Source: Bolinopsis microptera (taxonomy: Eukaryota; Ctenophora; Tentaculata; Lobata; Bolinopsidae). Taken from it: a stretch of DNA of 64,000 nt. Below are positions 20,604 to 31,517 of this stretch, in pieces (position 1 is the stretch's first letter; each line of letters opens with the position of its first letter). The DNA is taken from positions 14,803,760-14,867,759 of the forward strand of contig NC_087084.1 in NCBI RefSeq assembly GCF_026151205.1. Direction: 5' to 3'. The notes below the pieces were generated by a model that did not search any database, was not told the DNA's origin, and saw only the letters and a program-made list of their open reading frames with translations. A program made the position numbers and the translations under genes.

Positions 20604-22442
20604 CTAGGGGGCACCATTAGCAACATCTTAAATCTTATGCGAGGGGGGGGGGGGGGGGGGGGGGGGGCACCATTAGCAACATCTTAAATCTTATGCGAGG
20701 GGGGGGGGGGGGGGGTGCACCATTAGCAACATCTTAAATCTTATGCGAGGGGGGGGGGGGGGGCACCATTAGCAACATCTTAAATCTTATGCGAGGGGGG
20801 GGGGGTGCACCATTAGCAACATCTTAAATCTTATGCGAGGGGGGGGGGGGCACCATTAGCAACATCTTAAATCTTATGCGAGGGGGGGGGGGGTGCACCA
20901 TTAGCAACATCTTAAATCTTATGCGAGGGGGGGGGGGGGCACCATTAGCAACATCTTAAATCTTATGCGAGGGGGGGGGGGGGGGGCACCATTAGCAACA
21001 TCTTAAATCTTATGCGAGGGGGGGGGGGGCACCATTAGCAACATCTTAAATATTATGCGAGGGGGGGGGGGGGCGGCACTATTAGCAACATCTTAAATGT
21101 TATGAGAGGGGTGGGGGGGGGGGGGCACCATTAGCAACATCTTAAATCTTATGCGAGGGGGGGGGGGGCACCATTAGCAGCATCTTAAATCTTATGCGAG
21201 GGGGGGGGGGGGGAACCATTAGCAACATCTTAAATCTTATGCGAGGGGGGGGGAACCATTAGCAACATCTTAAATCTTATGCGAGGGGGGGGGGGCACCA
21301 TTAGCAACATCTTAAATCTTATGCGAGGGGGGGGGGGGGAACCATTAGCAACATCTTAAATCTTATGCGAGGGGGGGGGGCACCATTAGCAACATCTTAC
21401 ATCTTATGCGAGGGGGGGGCACCATTAGCAACATCTTAAATCTTATGCGAGGGGGGGGGCACCATTAGCAACATCTTAAATCTTATGCGAGGGGGGGGGG
21501 CACCATTAGCAACATCTTAAATCTTATGCGAGGGGGGGGGGCATCATTAGCAACATCTTAAATCTTATGCGGGGGGGGGGGGACCATTAGCAACATCTTA
21601 AATCTTATGCGAGGGGGGGGGGGCACCATTAGCAACATCTTAAATCTTATGCGAGGGGGGGCACCATTAGCAACATCTTAAATCTTATGCGAGGGGGGGG
21701 GGCACCATTAGCAACATCTTAAATATTATGCGAGGAGGGGGGGCACCATTAGCAACATCTTAAATCTTATGCGAGGGGGGGGGGGGCACCATTAGCAACA
21801 TCTTAAATCTTATGCGAGGGGGGGGGGGCACCATTAGCAACATCTTAAATCTTATGCGAGGGGGGGCACCATTAGCAACATCTTAAATCTTATGCGAGGG
21901 GGGGGGGGCACCATTAGCAACATCTTAAATCTTATGCGGGGGGGGGAACCATTAGCAACATCTTAAATCTTATGCGAGGGGGGGGGGGGGCACCATTAGC
22001 AACATCTTAAATCTTATGCGAGGGGGGGGGGGGCACCATTAGCAACATCTTAAATCTTATGCGAGGGGGGGCACCATTAGCAACATCTTAAATCTTATGC
22101 GAGGGGGGGGGGGGGGGCACCATTAGCAACATCTTAAATCTTATGCGGGGGGGGGGACCATTAGCAACATCTTAAATCTTATGCGAGGGGGGGGGGGCAC
22201 CATTAGCAACATCTTAAATCTTATGCGAGGGGGGGGGGGGGCACCATTAGCAACATCTTAAATCTTATGCGAGGGGGGGCACCATTAGCAAAATCTTAAA
22301 TCTTATGCGAGGGGGGGGGGGGCACCATTAGCAACATCTTAAATATTATGCGAGGAGGGGGGGGGCACCATTAGCAACATCTTAAATATTATGCGAGGGG
22401 TGGGGGGGGCACCATTAGCAAGCATCATCTTAAATCTTATGC
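20604..22442 (+). repeat. Poly-G-containing minisatellite, about 42 copies
   Basis: The unit is CACCATTAGCAACATCTTAA, then ATCTTATGCGA, then a run of about 7 to 27 G. Variation is mostly in the G-run length. It abuts the acceptor of the exchanger loop exon (20603). The last copy near 22430 is expanded to AGCAAGCATCATC. Confidence 0.97.
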
Positions 22443-22885
22443 GGAAAGCTTACCTCCTCATTCTTCAAATATTGGGCGGGCATTTTGGTTTCAATTAAAA
22501 GTTAAAACTCAGAGCACTCTATTCCCGACCAATTAAGTAACGCTTACCATACTAAACGTTACCATGAAACTTAATGATTTTCGAAATATTACCGCGACCT
22601 ATGATATAGCATTACACTAGGATCAAGAAGTGTCAAATTTATCCAGAACTGAAATCATCATTGTCAGGAAATCAGGAGTTCTAGCTAATTTAAAATCTCA
22701 TGGCTATTGCACTTCGCAGTTTCATATTACTAATGTGAATACCCGTGCCAACTGACTAATCTGCGAATGAGTAATACTTGCCTAGAGAAAAATTGGGAAC
22801 TTCAAGACCAACTAATTTTGGGAGGAAGTAAAATACATTTTAATTTTTTTGTTTCTCCAGTCTTTTTGCCCGGGCTCTTTTCAAT

Positions 22886-24005
22886 ATGTCTGTACCTCAC
22901 GACTACTCCAATAAAACGGTGTACGGAATTCAGAGCACAGCAGCGAGATACACGTGGGCAGGATACTGTCTCCTCGTTCTTATCTCCTCCCTCATTGGAG
23001 ACACTACTATTCTCATAGCAGCCATAAAATACCAAGTATTCAAACTCAACCGACTCCTGGTGGTTATGATCCTGCATTTAACGGTGTGTGATCTGCTGTT
23101 CTGCATTGTATCTCCCGTTCTGCCCATGATAGTATCCATGATAGCTGATGACTGGGTCCTAGGAAGATGGTTAAGCTTTGTACAGGTTTACTCTTCATTT
23201 TATATCAAAGCTGTTGGAATGTCCCTTATCTGCGCCATGACTTGTACCAAGCTGGTTGTCCTTCATTTTCCTTTGAGAGCTAGGTCAGTAGAAACAAGAC
23301 ATGCACATATCGGATGTGCTGTTGTCTGGACTTTATTGTTGAGTCTGCCAGTTACCTTGATATCCTTTTATGGAGACAACGTCTTCTTCAGCTATCAGCA
23401 TTACAGTAACAGTTTTGACACAAGTTCCTGGAAGTACCTAATGCCAGTGCTGATTGGGATCTTCATGTTAGTCCCACTAACTATAGTCATCATCACAACC
23501 TCTCTGCTTATCAGGTATCTGATCAAATCAAGGATAACTTCAACACGCTGCCAGGCAGCACCAAGATGGCAAGGAATCGCCACAGTCTCTCTGACAGCTC
23601 TCATCTACTGTATATCCGTCCTACCATACGCGATCTACCGTATAACTGCGTCCTATTTTGAGAAACAATCTGCCGTTCACACTACCTACTATCAGGGACA
23701 AAAGGATTTCGCGGCATGTACGAAATCGCGAAATTTCCCATTCTCCGCGACAAATTTTATGTATAGTTTAATGTATAGCCTGTTAACTTTCGCGGTACCG
23801 CGATTTTTGGCCAAAATAATCGCGAAATCCTTTTGTCCCTGCCTACTATAGACTAGCTCTATCTTGTAGCTTCCTTGATATAGTCAGCAACTTCATCATC
23901 TACTGTGCTACTGTGAGGAGCTTCAGGCAGTGGCTAAGGTTGAAGATACGGTGGTTTTACCAGCTTGTCACCAACCTTATCTCTAATAACGGTAACTTAT
24001 ATTGA
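22886..24005 (+). pseudogene. Divergent class A (rhodopsin-like) GPCR, single coding exon, TM7 interrupted by a hAT MITE
   Basis: ATG 22886 (MSVPHDYSNKT, N-glycosylation sequon at Asn9) opens a seven-helix receptor. TM1 is about 24-47, TM2 about 57-84 with LTVCD (Asp69), TM3 about 98-120, TM4 about 141-160, TM5 about 184-210, TM6 about 231-252 (YCISVLPYAIY). The DRY position reads Thr-Lys-Leu (121-123), and the usual TM1 Asn is Asp. At residue 269 a 149-bp element (23693-23841) intervenes. The native frame resumes at 23850 with LDIVSNFIIY (the NPxxY position, Pro replaced by Phe), then SFRQWLRLK as helix 8, and TGA 24003-24005. Without the insertion and one target-site copy the receptor would be 320 aa. 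With it, the frame stays open through the element and stops at 23851, giving 321 aa without TM7. Ligand unknown. Nested in an exchanger intron on the opposite strand. Confidence 0.88.
23693..23841. mobile_element. hAT-type MITE, 149 bp, with 8-bp target-site duplication
   Basis: Perfect 21-bp terminal inverted repeats start CAGGGACAAAAGGATTTCGC. The flanking 8-bp direct repeat is CCTACTAT (23685-23692 and 23842-23849). CAGGG termini plus an 8-bp duplication are typical of the hAT superfamily. There is no transposase; the interior is AT-rich with further short CGCGAAAT-type inverted motifs. The lack of decay in the terminal repeats and duplication indicates a recent insertion. Confidence 0.92.
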
Positions 24006-24608
24006 ATGTTTTCAGTGTTGAAAGTTTAGTTTCTTAAATCCTGGAGTAGTCATTCGTGTCCCTGATATTTGGGTTAATTCTAACTTATATTGCTTTATTG
24101 TTGTTGATCAATTATACGTGAATATTGATTTTCGATACTTAATTATGAACCTTTAGAATGATTGAGTACTATGGTTTATTAATCAAAAGCAGTAATAGAT
24201 AGTTGGAGTATGGTGTATCAACGGAGTAGTAATGATTATTTTTCAACAGGGACATTTTAATTATTTATAAAGGAGTATTAACTACTATACAACAGGGACA
24301 GTGATGGAGACAGTTGAGGTGTGAACGAATGGGAACATAGAAGAAAGGACAGCTCAAAGAATGAGGAAGATTAAGAGACCCAATGTTTTTCATTCAGGAC
24401 TATTTCACAATCTGTGTTCAACACAACATGTACATTTTGAATAGTCTGTCTTGTTTATTTTTTATTTGTGTTTGTTATGATTTCCGTGATGGTAAATGGT
24501 TTTAGTTTTGTATTTCATGTTTGGCGTAGGTTAGTGTTTTTTTCGTCCTTTATCAAAAGTTTACATTGCTGAACATTCAACTATTTGTTCTGTTTATTTC
24601 TGATTGCC

Positions 24609-24614
24609 AATAAA
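24609..24614 (+). terminator. Candidate poly(A) signal of the GPCR gene
   Basis: AATAAA about 600 bp after the ancestral stop codon, in otherwise featureless AT-rich DNA, with a T/G-rich stretch downstream. Confidence 0.35.
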
Positions 24615-24886
24615 ACGTGTTATCGACTGATTTTGATATTGAAATTAATTTCGTGAAGCAATAGTATCCCTTGTCCAATTACCAGTTGCAACAAATCGAG
24701 CGAAAAAATAAAATGTATGTAAGATAGCGACTTTCAGACAACGAGACTTTTTGACATTGCGCCCCTGAGTTATCTCAAGACAACTAAGAAATAATATGCA
24801 ATGTCTGACAACTGAACCTATTAAAACATGTTTAAACAAATAATTAGTGAAATGTTGGTGTACCTATTACACAATACACATGTACA

Positions 24887-25185
24887 TTGTACCTATGAAG
24901 AGATAAGTGTACCTATATGAAGTGTACCTATATAAGTGTACCTATATAAGTGTACCTATATAAGTGTACCTATATAAGTGTACCTATATTAAGTGTACCT
25001 ATATAAGTGTACCTATATAAGTGTACCTATATGAAGTGTACCTATATAACTGTACCTATATGAAGTGAACCTATATAAGTGTACCTATATGAAGTGTACA
25101 TATATAAGTGTACCTATATGAAGTGTACCTATATAACTGTACCTATATGAACAGATAAGTGTACCTATATAAGTGTACCTATATG
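24887..25185 (-). repeat. 14-16-bp minisatellite containing the exchanger loop-exon splice donor
   Basis: Plus-strand unit AAGTGTACCTATAT with GA-containing variants, about 20 copies. On the minus strand each unit reads ATATAGGTACACTT. The exon at 25179-25297 ends in ATATAG followed by GTACAC, so the array repeats this exon end and donor. Confidence 0.9.
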
Positions 25186-25297
25186 AAGAGGAGGATCGTC
25201 TGTCATACTACCAATACCGCTACTCCCTGAGCTCTGAGTCCGCATCATTGTCATGGGAACCCCCAGTCCTTTAGGGTACATCTCAACCCTCACATCA
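25179..25297 (-). CDS. SLC24/NCKX-like exchanger exon: first part of cytoplasmic loop
   Basis: Acceptor CTATTTCAG, then T|GAT, to ATA G|GTACAC; phase 2 in, phase 1 out, 39 full codons. It encodes DVRVEMYPKGLGVPMTMM, then a Ser/Gly-rich stretch (SSGSSGIGSM) and DDPPLHI. Phases join exactly to the exon upstream (28759, GG|T) and downstream (20603, G|AA). The sequence is loop-like with no domain. Confidence 0.75.
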
Positions 25298-25306
25298 CTG
25301 AAATAG

Positions 25307-25344
25307 TGACGTCATTAGTTGTGACGTCATTCGTTGTGACGTCA
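25307..25344. promoter_or_regulatory. Triple CRE/ATF-like sites (TGACGTCA x3)
   Basis: Three full palindromic TGACGTCA sites at 25307, 25322 and 25337, exactly 15 bp apart, immediately upstream of the exchanger exon at 25179-25297. The spacing shows a small tandem duplication. Bound by CREB/ATF bZIP factors in animals; function here is inferred only. Confidence 0.4.
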
Positions 25345-25349
25345 TTCGT

Positions 25350-27320
25350 TGTAGAGATGTTATTTTAAAGTATGCAAGTTGTAGCAAGTGATTTATCGCT
25401 ACTTTTTAAATTATTTTCTGCTGATACCATGGTTTCAGCCCTCATGCTTTACCATTGTTGCTCCTTTACAATATTTACATGTTTAACATATTTTAATGGT
25501 CAGTTTTAACAACATTCCATACCAACTATTTTCAATAACATGTAAAGCGGTTTATTTTTCATTCAATACAATCATATCATGATCATAACACATTTCCGAG
25601 ATAGTTTTACCACATCATGCAATTGACCGATAATTGAGAAATTTAATATTATTTTATTTTTTATTCCACAGCATCACATACAGAGAAGAATCATTTATTA
25701 GATTATAAAAGCGCTCCTTTATCAAATATTCCATCAATCAAATAGTAACAAGCTACCATTCAGCTGAAAAATTTAATCGAATAATTAATCAATTAGTTTA
25801 ACTAGCATTCATCATATAACGGGTTACCATGGTGACCGCGCTGGTTACCCTGGCAACGTGTTCCCAGCGCAGCACGTCACTTACCGGAGCGGCACATAGG
25901 AGACACTGACACTGAACGAGTATACTAGTATTACTACACATCAATAGTGGGGGATAAAACCGGACTATTTAACAGTTCAAATAGAGAAATAAATTTAAAT
26001 AATGAGCTTGGAAAGGGCGCTTAGTGACAGGTGTTAAATTGTTAATGTCACGTGACCTCCACTAATATTACTAAGCTTCACATTTACAGCGGGATATAAA
26101 ATGTTTTGTTTATTTTATTCAGCGTTAATTAAAGTTTTAAGTGAAAAGTTCACAGAGCCATTCTCCAGACACGTTAAAATATTAACGAACCAAATTCACA
26201 ATCATCAGCTGTTATCTTTAAAAAACACATTAATAAATAACTATTAAATAATTATTTAATAATTGAATAATTACGAGCTTTTTTACCTGCTATTATTATC
26301 AGTTGGAGGAGTAACTTGTACAACTGGTCCAATACTATTATCCGATAACACGTGAACCTGATTAGTAGAAACAGTGAGAACAGCAATTAGCAGCTTCAAA
26401 TTATCAGTTTAACGAATAGGGAGGATGGAAATATCTCAAATTATTGTAGCCCCATGAACCTGCAGATTTAAAAGTCATACCTTTGTATTTTCGACTTCTT
26501 CGGCTTCAGCATGAGGAACATCTTTAATACAGCAAAGACATCTGAAAAAAAAGCAGCTATTAATGTAAAGTCACCGAATCGAAGACAATTTATATCATCA
26601 GCCCATTAAAAATGTATGCTGACTTGAGATGTATGGCCACCCAAGTAGAAAAGTAAAAACAGCGTGTCTCTAAATCGGTTACTCGTGCTTTCGAAGTAAG
26701 CTAAACATTTGGTGCAAGCAACTAATTTTCCCAGAGTCAACTTTTCTTTTCCGACCACGCTTGATGCACATGCAAACGCGCAATTTGCGCGCGTCGAATA
26801 CCAACTTTTGTGCAAGATTAAAACACCTATTAAACCTGCGCGCGTTCCATTAAGTTGATGCATGCTTTTAAATTTTCAGTCCTGACCAAATATCTACCTC
26901 ATGAATTCGAAATACCTAACAGAACCAAATAGAAACTGTCCTCGACTGACCAAGGTTCCAGTCTCCGCTTAAACTAACTCACACTACAAACCACACAGTA
27001 TGCGCTGGAGAAGAGAGAGTCATCGTCAAGCAACGCATGTATAACAACTTGGATTAACATGGCTAATTATGACAGAAACTGATTACGTTTCACCGATAGT
27101 TCTTACCGCCATGACGTCAAGCTCAATTAGTGCCTGTTATTGGCTGCTCGATCACCTCACTTCAAATCTAACGACCAATGTATAACTCTCTTACTCGCTC
27201 AAATAATACGCCTCCAATAAGTGAGATAGCTCGAGTGGAGAGAACACTTGCTCTCTGTTTATCTCGACCTCCTCGTAGCTGCAGGCATAAAATGAATAAA
27301 TGTAGAACGAGTATACAAAT
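25350..27320. other. Exchanger intron with no recognised gene
   Basis: AT-rich sequence with several open frames under 90 codons and no homology I recognise, no consistent exon pairs, and no obvious repeats until the microsatellite at 27333. Confidence 0.5.
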
Positions 27321-27332
27321 AATACTAGTACT

Positions 27333-27595
27333 ATACAATATATACAATATATACAATATATACAATATATACAATATATACAATATATACAATATATACA
27401 ATATATACAATATATACAATATATACAATATATACAATATATACAATATATACAATATATACAATATATACAATATATACAATATATACAATATATACAA
27501 TATATACAATATATACAATATATACAATATATACAATATATACTATATATACAATATATACAATATATACAATATATACAATATATACAATATAC
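27333..27595. repeat. Nonamer repeat ATATACAAT, about 29 copies
   Basis: Near-perfect 9-bp microsatellite in the exchanger intron. Its length, a multiple of three, makes artificial Tyr/Asn/Ile and Tyr/Ile/Leu ORFs on both strands. It is followed by an A/T palindrome at about 27595-27626. Confidence 0.97.
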
Positions 27596-27998
27596 TATAT
27601 AGTATATAGTATATATACTATATATTACTAGTTAAGTACTACTACTCCCTGGTCGAGGTTTAATAATGTTTTATTAGTTCACATTTCACAGGTCATACTA
27701 GCATGTTCGCAAGGGAGGAGTGTGTGGTATTTATGGTATGTGAACTGATCGAGAGGGGATGTAATATGAATATGCAGGTGAATAACTACAACTATGAGCA
27801 TGTGAATGAATAATTAAGATGCAAATAAAGTGGAGATTGAACAGTTGAACATGTTATATGAGAACAACATATCTAGGATGCATACAATCTTATGTGTTAA
27901 GGTTTATCATGTGTAGGTATACTTTACCATGTGGCTGGATAAAACAAGTGAATTACTAGCACGATCAGTCCAAATCAGGAACTTCAATCCTTTTCCGT

Positions 27999-28034
27999 AC
28001 TGTAAAGTACATTCTGGCCCATGTACTTTACAGT
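27999..28034. other. Perfect 13-bp-stem hairpin
   Basis: ACTGTAAAGTACA (27999-28011) pairs perfectly with TGTACTTTACAGT (28022-28034) across a 10-nt loop. No poly-T or transposon termini are seen. It may be a foldback remnant or a structured RNA element in the exchanger intron. Confidence 0.4.
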
Positions 28035-28758
28035 CGTTGTAAGAACTCCTACACTCTTACACAGCTATAGGTAGTGTATTCGCCCACTGGGTATTAGCCA
28101 CTAATTAATTAGCCACATGTAGGATGTTGTGGGAGAGTTTGGTAGCATTGTTTGTAAATCGTAATTCCTTGCATACTAAAAGCGTGGTATTCAGGTATTT
28201 GGCGCCATTCCAATATTTTTGTGGGATCCTTTTTTGCGAGTTTCTCTACTCCATTGAGTAACACAGGGAAATGGTGAACATTTCGTACCATTGTACGTGA
28301 GGGCGGTTTTGTTTTTTTGAGAAGATATTCTAATAACGTATTTAGATTAACTAGATATATCTTTTCAAACCAAGTAATGTTACTTGTTACAGTAGACAGA
28401 ATAGTAGCGTCAGGTTATAATGTTGTATTATATTATAGCATATAATATTGCTACTCAAGTAAGCGTCAGACATTCAGTATTCGGGAAACCATAAAATGAG
28501 CAATATCTGAGATTGCAGACGATGTTTTGAAGACGAGACTCAGTACTTGCAGTTTGGGGGGTAAAATGTAAAATATTCGAGATATTATTCAATACACAAT
28601 ATCTAAAAAATGTGAACTGTGAAATATAAAAATTTAACCGTTAAAGTTAAATCTAATCGTAAAATACAGTGAAACTAATCGTAAAATACAGTGAAACTAA
28701 TCGTAAAATACAGTGAAACTAAAGAGAAAGAGAAACCTAAAGAGAAAGAGAAACTAAC

Positions 28759-28867
28759 CCTCCGAGAATGTCCAGCAGCTTAAAGAGAGCAGGGTTAAAC
28801 TTAAGAGCCAGGATGTAAATACCGTAGTAAAGTAGCGTCACCAGACTCTCTAACCACGTGAACATTC
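28759..28867 (-). CDS. SLC24/NCKX-like exchanger exon: TM helix before the cytoplasmic loop
   Basis: Acceptor ATATTTCAG, then GA|ATG, to GGA GG|GTTAGT; phase 1 in, phase 2 out, 35 codons. It encodes MFTWLESLVTLLYYGIYILA followed by LKFNPALFKLLDILG. The pattern W-E-S/W-x-x-L-x-Y-x-x-Y-x-x-x-K-x-N matches the NCKX helix that precedes the large loop. It continues in frame from exon 33031-33118 (AWDG|MFTWLE). Confidence 0.88.
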
Positions 28868-29382
28868 CTGAAATATTATATTAGCAATATTTATATGTGA
28901 ATATATTATACATGGATATTTTCACCTCACCTTTTAGAACCGCTCTGACATGGTTAGTACCTGACACTTGTGTTAGTTGCTAACCATATGGGCGGTATAC
29001 AAGCACATTATTTCATTCTTATATATAGGTGAGTTAGTAACAATTATTTTATACACAAGAAACGCTATTTTAATTCTTAGGACGCGAGGAGGATAAGGGT
29101 ATAAATGAGACATTAGTAATAGTAACCACTAACAATAGTTACTAACAGTAGTAACCATAGTTACTATTCGCGTTGTTAAGATTAGAAAGAGTACCCTCCA
29201 AAAGTTACTCAGTAACAACCTGCGTTACCATAGTTACCATATTTTCAAGGAATGAGAAGAAATTGTATAACATGACTGCTCATGTGAAGTTACTGTGAAA
29301 TCGAAATTGACTTGAACAGTTTATGATAGCTTATTGAATTATAAATTTAATAAAGTTTAATACCACAGATGATTCTGAAAGA

Positions 29383-29650
29383 ACCATACCCCTCATACCC
29401 CTCATACCCCTTATACCCCTCATACCCCTCATACCCCTCATACTCTCCACACTTATTGTAATTAATCAGCATACCCCTTATACCCCTCATACCCCTCATA
29501 CTCTCCACACTTATTGTAATTAATCAGCATACCCCTTATACCCCTCATACCCCTCATACTCTCCACACTTATTGTAATTAATCAGCATACCCCTCATACC
29601 CCTCATACTCTCCACACTTATTGTAATTAATCAGCATACCCCTCATAACC
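29383..29650 (+). repeat. Nonamer CATACCCCT repeats and 57-60-bp composite repeats
   Basis: Runs of CATACCCCT/TATACCCCT alternate with CTCCACACTTATTGTAATTA plus ATCAG in about four composite units. This array is the left boundary of segmental copy A. The related array at 53197-53330 is the left boundary of copy B. Confidence 0.9.
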
Positions 29651-30377
29651 CTGGTGTTGTTATTGACTTCTAGAACAACTTTTCTCTCCACACTTTCATT
29701 AATCAGCATCCTCCTCCTAAAATAATCAACACACAATCCAGGCGGAGCTGGCGAGACACTGGCCATCATTAATATCCCCTCGCTTTAAAAGAAGGTTAAC
29801 TGTATCCTGCATGCAGAGACCATATCCAGCGGAGGAAGTGTCATACTTGTCATGATACTGGTCACGTGGCACTTCCTGAGTCACGTGACACTACCTTTTG
29901 GTCACGTGACACTACCCAAAGGCCAGATTAGCTGCCAGATTAACTTAAGATGTGTCGCCTGGGAGGAAAGGAAGTGGGGGAGCGTATTGGGGGATATTAG
30001 GTTGATAAAATATGTATATATTATAAATATATATATTTTATATTCTTTAGAACTCTAACTTAGAGCCTCTATTATATACTATTCCTAACTAGGGGTCAGT
30101 GAGATAGCACCGCGTATTAAAATTACTTGGATTTCTACCGCTTTGATAAAATGACTACAAGAAGATGGGGAGATAATATTGTTGATTTATATAATATAGA
30201 TTATTCATTCTTTAGTGTAGATTAACTTTGTTTTTATACATTTTACTAAGTGTGAAGAATCAACCATACGTTATTGATATTGTTGAGATAATTAATGATA
30301 AATTGATATAATAATAAATGACTGTAATATTTTTATTGAGGCACATGCCACCCCATCGCGGGTTTACTACTAGTGGC

Positions 30378-30412
30378 AGGCACGTAGCCCCCCCCCCCCC
30401 CCCTGGCTACGT
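30378..30412. other. CAGGCACGTAGCC foldback around a poly-C run
   Basis: CAGGCACGTAGCC and its exact reverse complement GGCTACGTGCCTG flank about 14 C. The same structure recurs in copy B at about 54057-54098 with a slightly different C-run. It resembles a collapsed pair of transposon termini, but no element body remains. Confidence 0.45.
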
Positions 30413-30999
30413 GCCTGGACAGTGGTTAACAAGGTAATCCTACAGTTGAAATAAGGATGATTCCATCTTCTTCTTCGTAGGGGGCTGTGCTCATTATCAC
30501 TATTGGACAGATCATGACCACTGTAAGATAGAGTATTGGAGCCCTGTGCTTACCCCGGTAAAATAAAGTGGTTCATTGTCTCCTCTACCTTCATACACTA
30601 AATATTATGCAATAGTAATCTCCAGACTGAATATCAATTTAGACAAATTAAAGATTTTAATTATATTTAGTGCTATCAGAGCAGATACGTTTCGCTAATA
30701 TAACAGCTTTACCGATAAAGATGCTATTTTTAAAGCTTTAAATCTCCTGGTTAAGCTTTCATTCCAATATCTCACCCGTCACGAATTAAGATCCTTACTT
30801 TGATTGGTCGGCGGTGCTCAGCTTGACTGCATCTGTTAAACGTATGGAGATATAATGATCAGACAATCACAAATATATTCTGGGAAACTGTGGGCAAGGG
30901 AAAGGTTGTCTTGGTTTTAAGTTTATACTATAATACAATACGTGATAAAACCCAGCTTTAACATGTTATGATCGGAAGTTTATCCATCTTGGGATTTGT

Positions 31000-31118
31000 T
31001 CACCCTTTGAATCAATCAAGCTAGATGGTTTTTTGTAAATACTGAGATCAAACTATCAATTTACAGGCTATCGTCAAACATGTTGCAAGGCGTCATCTTC
31101 AGTGACATAAGTCTAAGA
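31000..31118. repeat. Dispersed repeat, copy 1 of 3
   Basis: About 115 bp including CTATCAATTTACAGGCTATC and AACATGTTGCAAGGCGTCAT, then CTTCAGTGACATAAG. Also found at about 47655-47775 (outside the segmental duplication) and about 54690-54795 (copy B). The minus-strand string CTGAAGATGACGCC resembles retroelement 3' ends, but I cannot assign a family. Confidence 0.6.
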
Positions 31119-31194
31119 AGTTAGTAAAACCCAAAATTCCTAAAAAATCTGAACATCTATCCATCTTGTATCAATCTCAACATTTACTCCAAAT

Positions 31195-31487
31195 CACGTG
31201 ACCAACAAATCACCTGACCAACAAATCACGTGACAAACTAATCACGTGACCAACAAATCACGTGACCAACAAATCACGTGACAAACTAATCACGTGACCA
31301 ACTAATCACGTGACCAACAAATCACGTGACCAACAAATCACGTGACCAACAAATCACCTGACCAACAAATCACGTGACCAACTAATCACGTGACAAACTA
31401 ATAACGTGACCAACTAATCACGTGACCAACAAATCACGTGACCAACAAATCACGCGACCAATAAATCACGTGACCAATAAATTAATA
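31195..31487. repeat. 16-bp E-box minisatellite (CACGTG), about 18 copies
   Basis: Unit ACCAACAAATCACGTG with variants (AACTAATCACGTG, CACCTG, ACGTGA lost). Nearly every unit keeps the palindromic E-box CACGTG. The copy B counterpart at 54896-55310 has more units. Confidence 0.93.
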
Positions 31488-31517
31488 ACTCGTTTTATCA
31501 AATATAAAACCTGCAGT

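Noticed and set aside
27168-27609. Tyr-Ile-Leu and Tyr-Asn-Ile repeat ORFs
   Set aside because: A 9-bp AT microsatellite open on both strands; no flanking coding evidence.
30061-30360. Possible RNA gene or regulatory block conserved between copies A and B
   Set aside because: Similarity here is no higher than in the rest of the segmental duplication, so conservation carries no functional information.
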